A stretch of 64,000 nt of DNA from Christensenellaceae bacterium (GCA_022510765.1 JAFLSU010000008.1:1-64000); one strand, 5' to 3'. Shown: positions 42,250 to 50,574, counted from the first letter of the stretch. A program made the numbers and translations. Notes: generated by a model from the letters alone, not told the origin.

Positions 42250-42420
42250 ACTTTCTGCATATTTATACATAGAATCCAAATATATATCTCCTTTTGACGT
42301 GTTTTCGGTTGCACCTTCATAGCTAAAATGATAGAATTAATCCGTCTGTCGGAACAGCGGAATGCAATATGCGCTTTGTCTGTTTCGCAGAAAATATTTC
42401 TATTTTGTTTGGAGGCATCC

Positions 42421-43614
42421 ATGAAAATCTCGCAGAAGGCTATGGCTTGCAACCTTTCACCCATGCGTAAATTCCATCCGTTTGCCGTTGCTGCCACAAA
42501 GCAGGGCAAAAAAATATATCATCTGAACATCGGTCAGCCGGACATCGAGACCCCGCCCGCATATTTCGATGCGGTAAAGAATTTCGAGCTTCCCGTACTC
42601 GAGTACGCAGCCTCACCGGGTATGCCCGTTCTTATCAAGGCAATTCAGGATTATTATGATAAACTTGGAATTCATTACGATGAAAATGAGATACTGATCA
42701 CGACCGGCGGAAGCGAGGCACTCCAGATGCTCATGCTCAGCATCCTTGATCCCGGCAGTGAAGTCATCATTCCGGAACCCTTTTATCCCAATTATAATAC
42801 ATTCGTTAAAAGCGCAGGCGGCGTTATCCGTCCCCTCACCACCACTCCTGAAGGCGGCTATCGCTATGCGTTCCGCGACAAGCTGGAAGCCCTTGTAAAC
42901 GAGAATACCCGCGCAATCATGTTCACAAACCCTGGAAACCCGACCGGCGTTGTGCTTACTCCCGATGAGCTTCGCACCATTGCCGACGTTGCAAAGGAGC
43001 ATGACTTATTCGTCATCGGCGACGAAGTATATCGCGAATTCGTATACGGCGGCGAGTCGCTTGCAACCATAGGTCAATTCGATGACATCAGCGAAAACGC
43101 CGTAATCATCGACTCCGTATCCAAGCGTTTCTCCGCATGCGGCGCCCGCATTGGCACTATTATTACACGGAACAAGGAGTTGCAGCAGCAGCTTCTCAAG
43201 TTCTGTCAGGCAAGGCTCTCCGTTGCAACACTTGATCAGATTGCCTCTGCCGCCCTCTACAGCGTCGACCCCGATTATTTCGATGCCGTACGCAAGGAGT
43301 ACAAACTCCGCAGGGACACCTGTTATAATAAGCTGCTTGAGATTCCCGGCGTTATCGTTAAGGAACCGCAGGGCGCATTCTATATGATGGCTGCCCTGCC
43401 TGTTGACAATGCCGACACCTTCCAAAAATGGCTGCTCACCGATTTTGACGACAATGGCGATACCGTCATGTTCGCACCCGGTGAGGGATTCTATGCAACC
43501 CCTGGCAAAGGTCTGAACGAGATTCGCATTGCCTATGTTCTCAAGCAAAAGGATCTCGAGCGGGCAATGGATCTGCTTGCGCTTGGCATCAAGAAGTATA
43601 ACGAGACACATTGA
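42421..43614 (+). CDS. Pyridoxal phosphate-dependent aminotransferase class I/II
   Basis: NPGNPTGVVLT, SVSKRFSACGARIG; ATG at 42421 with GGAGG. Confidence 0.93.
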   Translation: MKISQKAMACNLSPMRKFHPFAVAATKQGKKIYHLNIGQPDIETPPAYFDAVKNFELPVLEYAASPGMPVLIKAIQDYYDKLGIHYDENEILITTGGSEALQMLMLSILDPGSEVIIPEPFYPNYNTFVKSAGGVIRPLTTTPEGGYRYAFRDKLEALVNENTRAIMFTNPGNPTGVVLTPDELRTIADVAKEHDLFVIGDEVYREFVYGGESLATIGQFDDISENAVIIDSVSKRFSACGARIGTIITRNKELQQQLLKFCQARLSVATLDQIASAALYSVDPDYFDAVRKEYKLRRDTCYNKLLEIPGVIVKEPQGAFYMMAALPVDNADTFQKWLLTDFDDNGDTVMFAPGEGFYATPGKGLNEIRIAYVLKQKDLERAMDLLALGIKKYNETH

Positions 43615-43633
43615 TAATCTCTGTTTCAACAAG

Positions 43634-43665
43634 AACTGCCACCGTTCTATCGAGCGGTGGCAGTT
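43634..43665. terminator. Bidirectional terminator hairpin
   Basis: AACTGCCACCG-N10-CGGTGGCAGTT, 11-bp perfect stem between convergent genes. Confidence 0.8.
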
Positions 43666-43714
43666 TGAGATTCAAACCCAACTATTTACGCTGAGACATT
43701 AGTTCATTGAGTTG

Positions 43715-45008
43715 CTATTCCTCACAGAAGTACCTAAGCACAAGTTCATTTATTGATGCCTGATCCCTTGCACCCATGGTTTCACGGCTCGAATGCATAG
43801 CAAGCATCGGTACGCCTATGTCCGCTGTACTCATGCCGAGCTGAGATGCCGCATAGGAGCCGAGCGTTCCGCCGCCGCGCATATCGGGACGGTTCATATA
43901 GCGCTGATATGGAATTTCATATTTTTTGCACAACCCCTCAATGATTCCTATGCCGACCGCTTCGGTCGCATAACGCTGCTCATAATTCATCTTTAGCGCA
44001 ACACCTTTGTTCATGACCGCATTGCATGAGTTATCCGCAAGCTCCCCATGATTTGGATGCTTTGAATGAGCGACGTCGCAGGAAAGCATAAAACCGGATG
44101 TGAGTGAATCGATGAATTCAGCACGGCTTGATCCGAGTGCAATGGCAATCTTTTCAAGCATCATGCCCAGGGTCGCACTATCCGCGCCCTGCTTCGTACC
44201 GGAGCCGACCTCCTCATTGTCAAAGAGTATCGCAGCAGTTATGCCATGCTTGCGTTCACACTTTGCAATGCCCGCAAGGATAGCAAAGGTCGAAGTAAGG
44301 TTATCAAGGCGCGGCGAAGTCAAAATGCTCTCGTCAAATCCGCAGAGAATCGGCTTCTCGGCATTGTAAAGGCATAGATCATAGCTCAATATGCTCTCCG
44401 GTTCTACGCCCATAAGTTCAGCAAGCTTTCTCACAAAGAAACCGTCCTTATTAAACTCACCCTCTATAGTAGCAGCTATCGGAAGCATATCCTTGTTAGG
44501 ATTTAGTTCAACTCCTTTGTTTACATTGCGGTTCATATGTATTGCGAGATTGGGTATCGTAAGTATCGGTTTTACAAAATTTACAAGCCTGCGCTCGGGC
44601 TCAAGTACGTTCTCAGTCTTGACGGTGACTACGCCCGCTGCGGAAAGGGGTCTATCGAGCCATGTATTATGAATCATTCCTCCATAGGGTTCGATGCTTA
44701 TCTTTAAGCAATCGCCCGCGACCTGCTCGGGATTGGGTTTGATATAATAGCATGGCCAGTCGGTATGGCTGGCAGCAAGGCGGAATCCTTCGCCGGGCGT
44801 ATATTCAGAGCCCACGTGGAACGCAAGCAGCATGGTTCCAAAGCATTTAACATAGTAATTGCGCCCGCGCTCCAAGCTCCAAGCTTTGCTCTGCTCCAAG
44901 AAAGTAAACCCTTCCGCATCAAGAAGGCGCATCGCCTCCTCCGCCGCATGATAGGGCGAAACGGATTTTTCAAGAAGCGAGATAAGACCATTGATATCGT
45001 TCTTCATA
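43715..45008 (-). CDS. M18 family aminopeptidase
   Basis: AASHTDWPCYYIKPNP, LFDNEEVGSGTKQGADS; ATG at 45008 with GGAGG. Confidence 0.93.
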
Positions 45009-45080
45009 ATTTCCTCCGAAGGTATTATTAGCATAACAATTATAGTGTGTGTCAAGACCATTGTCAAACATGGACGCACC

Positions 45081-45223
45081 CGATAAGTGCGACCACTTAA
45101 AACTCAAATCTTTATTTTTGGGGCCGGATATGTTATCATTTTAGACATTATTGAACAAGGAACGGAATCGAAATGAACATTAAGCGTTTTTTCGGTGATA
45201 AGAACTTCTACAAGGCGGTGCTT
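45081..45223 (+). repeat. Left copy of an imperfect direct repeat (MATE promoter plus first codons)
   Basis: Gapless match to 47459-47601 (offset 2378 nt). Hand count: 10 mismatches in 45105-45223 and about 9 more in 45081-45104. Confidence 0.9.
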
Positions 45224-45259
45224 ATGACCATTGCGAAATGCCAAAAGCCCGAATCCTGA
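45173..45259 (+). pseudogene. Truncated 5' remnant of a MATE transporter gene
   Basis: MNIKRFFGDKNFYKAVLMTIAKCQKPES* compared with intact MNIKRFFGDKNFYKTVLAIAVPVMIQSG at 47551. Confidence 0.88.
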
Positions 45260-45353
45260 CTTAATTTGCCGGGACTTCATATTCCTACAAATACGTCAAA
45301 AATCGTTGTTGCCACATATTTAACCACAACAGCGCCAAAATTAAATATTTGTC

Positions 45354-45429
45354 AGAGGTGTTGCTCCGTTGGTACAGCGCCGCATTTGGGATGCAGGGGT
45401 CGCAAGTTCTAACCTTGTCGCTCCAACCA
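45354..45429 (+). pseudogene. Decayed tRNA-Pro (TGG)-like sequence
   Basis: Anticodon arm CCGCA-TTTGGGA-TGCAG, 5-nt variable loop, T arm GCAAG-TTCTAAC-CTTGT and encoded ACCA are present. Acceptor stem AGAGGTG/CGCTCCA pairs poorly, D stem GCTC/CAGC has a mismatch, and A14 is replaced by C. Confidence 0.7.
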
Positions 45430-45462
45430 AACTCTTTGAAATCAATTGATTTCAGAGAGTTT
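45429..45462. terminator. Long near-perfect hairpin after the tRNA-like sequence and the RT gene
   Basis: AAACTCTT-TGAAATCAATTGATTTCA-GAGAGTTT with one mismatched pair; T-rich on the + strand side. Confidence 0.6.
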
Positions 45463-45498
45463 TCTATACCTATTTTTTGTTTACTATAGCATGATTTT

Positions 45499-47196
45499 TT
45501 ACTCTTTGCTGTTAGAGTAGTTAGTAATAACCCTAACGATATTGTCTAACATCGGTTTAAAGTTGTCAAAGTTAATATTTCTATAATTTGACTGAATGAA
45601 GTTAGCGAAAATTTCTTTTCCGTAATGCTTTTCTTTATCAGCCTTATCATCTTTCGAAAATGTCTTTCCGGCAATAATGTGATTCCTTATAGATTCATCA
45701 AACAAATCTTCTATTTCACATTCTTTTTTTTCTTGCACCAATTGATGTGTTATAAGGTATAAATTGCCACCATTAATTACTCTTATCCAGCGGTACGTTT
45801 CGAAATCTTTCCTGTCAGATGGGGATGTTTTAATGTGAGAGATAAACGAACCCAAAGGTTTATCCTTGTTCGACAATTCATTATCAAATACAAAAATCAC
45901 AGGATTATAAGCTTTGTTTTTACAATCATTGCTAAATACCTTGAAATAATTTGTTAACCTCGGATTTTTATCTACAAAAAAACTATACAAATTCTTCATC
46001 GCATCAGCACCATCTTGGCTCATGCCAAAAAAATATTTAAACCTTTTCGATCTCTTTAAAAATGCCACCTTAAACTCAAAGTGTCCTTCCGGTGTCTTTT
46101 CGATGAGTTCCGGGTATTCTAAATAAAGGTTTTTCAAAGCAGATTTTATGTACTTAACATCTGTTTTGCCCTCCGTCACAATCACCGGTTTCTCATGTGC
46201 AAAAAAGTATCGATAAAATAAAAATTTTTGATATTGTTTTTCTCGACCATTTAGATTAAACACGGAATGCTGTTGTTCAGAATCCTTGATGTTATTGAAT
46301 TTATCCAATTGATCGATAAAGGAAAACTTTCCTTCTAATTGCCTGATAGTTCCCTCGACCCCATTATTATTAAAACTTTCTTCTTTATATAGCGAATCCG
46401 CCATTGCCCTTACTTGTTTGTAATACCTATGATCAACGCTGAGTTTTTTGTTTACAACCAGTCCCGTTACCGTTTGCCTTGAATCCCTATACTGAACACT
46501 CGTTTTATTAGTGTTGATTTTAAATCCTGCTCGTTCAACCTCATGGGAAAGTTCGCTGTAGAAATATTCCCATTGTTCAACAAGTCGCTTGTCATTTGTT
46601 GAAAAACTTAGGTCATCGGCATATCTCGTATAGTCCAAATGATATTTTTTAGCAAGGGCTAAAACCCTCATATCGAAGATTTGGCAAATAAAATTTGTAA
46701 TGATAGGCGAAGTTGGTGCACCTTGCGGCAACTTTCCCTGATAGCATGTTAACTGAGCCATAACAATCGCCAGGTCGTGAGGTAGTGCGAAATCGCGGTT
46801 TTTTTCAAAGAATCCATACACTCTGCCAAAATGGAAACTATTGAAAAAATCTTGCAGATCAATATTAGCTATGACACGTTTGTTCCTGTGTATCTCGCCA
46901 TTCGTAATAATACTTTTTTCTTTTTCGAAGGCCTGTGCAATATTCGTGTGTATATTGTTTTTCTTGCGCAAAAATTGTTGGTACTGTAAAAGAACATCAT
47001 AAAGTTTTTCCTGTATCTGTTTGAGGTCTCCTGTTGGAGCGCAAATCGTTCTTATTCCCCCAGACTTTTTAGGAATATCAAATGTTTTATAGAAACTATC
47101 GACTTTAGCTGCATACAAAACATAAGTTAACTTGCTGTGAGGAATCTCTAATAAATCAGCTAAATCATTTCTCGTTAATATATGTTTGAAAGTCAT
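45499..47196 (-). CDS. Retron reverse transcriptase fused to a C-terminal TOPRIM-like domain (Ec67/Eco2-like architecture)
   Basis: RT motifs: NGEIH (NAxxH-like), DLQDFF, QGAPTSPIITN, YTRYADDLSFS, TVTGLVVNKK. C-terminal KPVIVTEGKTDVKYIKSAL and VIFVFDNEL resemble TOPRIM E and DxD motifs. TAGGAG SD at 47205-47210. Confidence 0.93.
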   Translation of the reverse strand: MTFKHILTRNDLADLLEIPHSKLTYVLYAAKVDSFYKTFDIPKKSGGIRTICAPTGDLKQIQEKLYDVLLQYQQFLRKKNNIHTNIAQAFEKEKSIITNGEIHRNKRVIANIDLQDFFNSFHFGRVYGFFEKNRDFALPHDLAIVMAQLTCYQGKLPQGAPTSPIITNFICQIFDMRVLALAKKYHLDYTRYADDLSFSTNDKRLVEQWEYFYSELSHEVERAGFKINTNKTSVQYRDSRQTVTGLVVNKKLSVDHRYYKQVRAMADSLYKEESFNNNGVEGTIRQLEGKFSFIDQLDKFNNIKDSEQQHSVFNLNGREKQYQKFLFYRYFFAHEKPVIVTEGKTDVKYIKSALKNLYLEYPELIEKTPEGHFEFKVAFLKRSKRFKYFFGMSQDGADAMKNLYSFFVDKNPRLTNYFKVFSNDCKNKAYNPVIFVFDNELSNKDKPLGSFISHIKTSPSDRKDFETYRWIRVINGGNLYLITHQLVQEKKECEIEDLFDESIRNHIIAGKTFSKDDKADKEKHYGKEIFANFIQSNYRNINFDNFKPMLDNIVRVITNYSNSKE

Positions 47197-47214
47197 AGAA
47201 TACGCTCCTACAGG

Positions 47215-47348
47215 ATAACAGCGTATGGCAACTCTTTACGCGGAAATTACAGCGATCTAAGAGACAAGCAATGATGGATGGACGCAAATGCCGCTACCAT
47301 TTTAGTCAACGCTTGCGAAACACAAGCCCAAAATCTTGCCATACGCTT
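47215..47348 (-). ncRNA. Candidate retron msr-msd ncRNA
   Basis: a1 AGCGTATGGCAA (47347-47336) and a2 TTGCCATACGCT (47231-47220) form a perfect 12-bp inverted repeat enclosing 104 nt. Next to a1: G-ATTTTGG, then 7-bp hairpin GCTTGTG-TTT-CGCAAGC. Next to a2: CTCTT...AAGAG msd-type stem. Confidence 0.9.
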
Positions 47349-47354
47349 GTCGAC

Positions 47355-47383
47355 ATTATAACACATTTTTCTTTATTATTCAA
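47355..47383 (-). promoter_or_regulatory. Sigma-A-type promoter of the retron ncRNA-RT operon
   Basis: Minus strand TTGAAT-N17-TATAAT with extended -10 TGT; predicted +1 falls at or next to a1. Confidence 0.85.
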
Positions 47384-47458
47384 TCGCCTGTTAAACAACG
47401 ATTTATCAAATTTTCCTTTGGAATAATCTACCAATAAATATTTTATACTTGCAACCAT

Positions 47459-47601
47459 CAATAAGCGCAATTACGCGAAACGCAAATCTTTATTTTTTTT
47501 GACAAATATGTTATCATCTTAGACATTATTGAACAAGGAACGGGATCGAAATGAACATTAAGCGTTTTTTCGGCGATAAGAACTTCTACAAGACGGTGCT
47601 T
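47459..47601 (+). repeat. Right copy of the imperfect direct repeat (promoter and 5' end of intact MATE gene)
   Basis: See 45081-45223. Confidence 0.9.
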
Positions 47602-48936
47602 GCCATCGCAGTACCCGTCATGATACAGAGCGGCATAACGCAATTTGTCAGCGTGCTCGACAACCTCATGGTGGGCAGGATCGGTACCGAACAGATGAGC
47701 GGCGTTGCAATATCGAACCAGCTTATTTTCGTATTCAACCTGTGCATCTTCGGCGGTCTTTCGGGCGCGGGAATATTTGGAGCGCAGTTTGCGGGCAAGG
47801 GTGATTCGGACGGGATCCGCCATGTATTCCGTTTTAAGCTCATAGTTTGTATTCTAATATGTGCGTTAGGGCTTTTGGTGCTTGGGTTTGCGAATGAACC
47901 CCTTATCAACCTTTTCCTTCACGAGGGCAGCGCGGAGGGCAATCTTGTTGCAACGCTGAACTACGGCAAGGATTATCTTCTCATAATGCTTATAGGGCTT
48001 GCGCCATATGCATTGGCTCAGTGTTATGCCTCGACCCTGCGTGAATCCGGGGAAACCGTCATACCCATGATCGGCAGCGGCTCGGCGGTGCTTATAAACC
48101 TCGTGTTTAATTATTTGCTCATCTTCGGTAAACTTGGTTTTCCGGAGCTTGGTGTCAACGGCGCTGCCATAGCGACGGTCATCTCCCGCTTTGCGGAGCT
48201 TGCGATAATGGGCATCTGGGCGCATGTGCGTAGGGATCGTTTTCCATTCTTTTCTGACGCATACCGCTCACTCCGACTGCCCCGTTCGCTTGCGCGCGAT
48301 ATTATCATCAAGGGGATGCCCCTGCTTGCAAACGAAACGCTTTGGTCGGCTGGCATGTCGATGCTTACACAGTGCTACTCCACCAGGGGGCTTGCTGCCA
48401 TTGCCGCTATCAACATAACCGGCACGGTTTCAAACCTTTTCAACGTGGTATACATGTCGATCGGCTCCAGCATAGGCATAATCGTTGGAAACCTCCTCGG
48501 AGCGAACAAGCTGGATGAAGCGCGAGAGACCGACACTAAGATTATTTCCATGAGCGTACTTGGGTGTTTCATATTTGGCGGATTGCTTGCCATTAGCTCG
48601 GGACTCATCCCCCAGCTTTACAATACGACTGACGAAGTCAAGGGACTTGCTACCTCCTTCCTTCTCATTTGTGCGGTTATGATGCCCTTCCATGCGTTCA
48701 CTCACGCCTGCTACTTTACCCTGCGTTCGGGCGGACAGACACGCATAACCATGCTTTTCGACAGTTGTTATGTATGGATCATCTGCATACCCGTTGCGTA
48801 TGTACTCAGCAGGTTTACGTCTATCGACATTGTATCCATGTACTTCATCTGCACAGCACTGGAGTTAATTAAATGCGTGATCGGATTCTTCTTTATAAAG
48901 AGCGGAAAATGGATGAAAAATATTGTTAAAACGTAA
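47551..48936 (+). CDS. MATE family efflux transporter
   Basis: VPVMIQSGITQFVSVLDNLMVGRIGTEQMSGVAISNQLIFV; 12-TM pattern. Confidence 0.94.
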   Translation: MNIKRFFGDKNFYKTVLAIAVPVMIQSGITQFVSVLDNLMVGRIGTEQMSGVAISNQLIFVFNLCIFGGLSGAGIFGAQFAGKGDSDGIRHVFRFKLIVCILICALGLLVLGFANEPLINLFLHEGSAEGNLVATLNYGKDYLLIMLIGLAPYALAQCYASTLRESGETVIPMIGSGSAVLINLVFNYLLIFGKLGFPELGVNGAAIATVISRFAELAIMGIWAHVRRDRFPFFSDAYRSLRLPRSLARDIIIKGMPLLANETLWSAGMSMLTQCYSTRGLAAIAAINITGTVSNLFNVVYMSIGSSIGIIVGNLLGANKLDEARETDTKIISMSVLGCFIFGGLLAISSGLIPQLYNTTDEVKGLATSFLLICAVMMPFHAFTHACYFTLRSGGQTRITMLFDSCYVWIICIPVAYVLSRFTSIDIVSMYFICTALELIKCVIGFFFIKSGKWMKNIVKT

Positions 48937-48982
48937 TCAGTTCATTGATTCATGCGTTTTGGAATGATCCCCAAATAACATT

Positions 48983-49027
48983 TTGAGCGCTTTAGGGGAC
49001 CTATTCGAAATCCCCAAAAGCGCTCAA
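48983..49027. terminator. Strong bidirectional terminator hairpin
   Basis: TTGAGCGCTTT-A-GGGGA...TCCCC-A-AAAGCGCTCAA followed by TTAAATTTTT. Confidence 0.85.
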
Positions 49028-49053
49028 TTAAATTTTTAAGAACTTTAAACAAC

Positions 49054-50061
49054 CTACTCTCCAAATTCTTCAGCGGCTCTCTTGAGCATTTCCCTGATCG
49101 GAAGCCCGTACGGACAGCGCGGTTCACATTTTCCGCAGCCGATGCACGCGCTCGCCTTCACAGGCAGGCTCGAATATCTATCCTTTGCCCAGTCAGAAAG
49201 ACCGTAGCGTTCAAGATAGCCCGCAAAAAGAAATACGCTTGGTATGCCGATTCCAACAGTACATGGTGCGCAATAGTTGCACCTGCGGCAGAAATTGCCT
49301 GTAAGCGTCTCTCGAATCCTTACAATACGCTCGTTTTCTGCATCAGTAAGCGGTGAAAGATCGGAGCCTGCAACGGTGTTTATGCGCACTTCCTCCGGGC
49401 GATACATTCCCGGAATCACGACCGTAACATTCGGATTCGTAACGAGATAGCGCATTGCCGCCTCGCCGTCCTCTATCGCTCCCCCTGCCATTGGTTTCAT
49501 AGCAATGAACCCGATATTGCGTTCCCGACATTTATCAAGCAGGTACTCGCACTGACTTTCAACAATGTTATACGGGAACATTATCGTTTCGACCCAGTCA
49601 AGTTCTAGCGCACGTTCGAACACGGATAATGCATGAGCTGTAATGCCGATATGCCCTATTCTTCCATCCGCCTTGGCGGCAAGCAGTGCTTCAAGCGCAC
49701 CGCTCTCACCGGTGACGGTGTTCAGGTTCTCCATGCTTGGGTTATGAACCTGATACAGGTCGATATAGTCGGTCTTTAGATTGCGAAGGCTCGTTTCGAT
49801 ATCGTTTGCCATCGCTTCGGCCGTCCGCGCCATGCTCTTGGTTGCAAGAATGAACTTATCCCGCCTGTCTGCAATGGCGTTTCCTATAAGCTCCTCGCTT
49901 ATCGTGTAACCCCTCGCCGTATCGATGTAGTTTACGCCATATTCGATGAGCGTATCTATGAGTTCGTTCGCCCCCTGTTGATCGATTCGCTGGATCGGAA
50001 TTCCTCCAAAGCCAACACGCGAGACATGAAGCCCCGTTTTGCCTAAAGTTACATACTGCAT
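49054..50061 (-). CDS. Aldo/keto reductase with C-terminal 4Fe-4S domain
   Basis: AKR N-terminus and C-terminal CRRCNYCAPC / CIGCGKCEPRCPYGLP. Confidence 0.93.
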   Translation of the reverse strand: MQYVTLGKTGLHVSRVGFGGIPIQRIDQQGANELIDTLIEYGVNYIDTARGYTISEELIGNAIADRRDKFILATKSMARTAEAMANDIETSLRNLKTDYIDLYQVHNPSMENLNTVTGESGALEALLAAKADGRIGHIGITAHALSVFERALELDWVETIMFPYNIVESQCEYLLDKCRERNIGFIAMKPMAGGAIEDGEAAMRYLVTNPNVTVVIPGMYRPEEVRINTVAGSDLSPLTDAENERIVRIRETLTGNFCRRCNYCAPCTVGIGIPSVFLFAGYLERYGLSDWAKDRYSSLPVKASACIGCGKCEPRCPYGLPIREMLKRAAEEFGE

Positions 50062-50199
50062 AATATGTCCCCCATGTTTAAGTTAATTATTACCTTTTTG
50101 TTGCTCCATTCCGCAGCTGCATATCGAGCACAAATCCATTTTAGCATAACTTAGTCATGATTTAAAGACCCGAAAATGCTCGAATACAATTGAAACCAT

Positions 50200-50529
50200 T
50201 CAACCAAGTTTGTCTCCGTTCTTTACGGTTTTGTCCGTGGTTATCAGCACTACTCCGCCTTCGCTGTAGGTCCCTAGAACCAGTACTTCGGACATGAAAT
50301 TTGCTATCTGTCTTGGCGGAAAATTGACAACGGCAAGCACCTGTTTCCCGATCAACTCCTCAGGCGTGTATTTCTCTGTGATCTGTGCGGATGATCTCTT
50401 TATGCCAATCTCATCGCCAAAATCTATTTGAAGCTGATAAGCAGGCTTTCTCGCTCGCCCAAACACCTTTGCATCCAAAATGGTGCCCACTCGGATATCC
50501 AACTTCATAAAACCATCAATTGTCGCCAT
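50200..50529 (-). CDS. csaA: tRNA-binding (EMAP/CsaA-like) domain protein
   Basis: MKLDIRVGTILDAKVF...QIDFGDEIGIKRSSAQIT...VNFPPRQIANFMSEVLVLG. Confidence 0.9.
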   Translation of the reverse strand: MATIDGFMKLDIRVGTILDAKVFGRARKPAYQLQIDFGDEIGIKRSSAQITEKYTPEELIGKQVLAVVNFPPRQIANFMSEVLVLGTYSEGGVVLITTDKTVKNGDKLG

Positions 50530-50574
50530 CGTATATCCATCCTTTCAATTTAGGTACGCAGAACTTATCGTCCG

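Noticed and set aside
45354-45429. Functional tRNA-Pro
   Set aside because: Acceptor stem has at least two mismatches plus wobbles, the D stem is broken and A14 is lost; treated as a remnant pending tRNAscan.
45081-47601. Integrase, transposase or group II intron explanation for the RT island
   Set aside because: No recombinase or transposase ORF is present, and the RT lacks maturase/En features while having VTG and an msr-msd leader, so a retron fits better.
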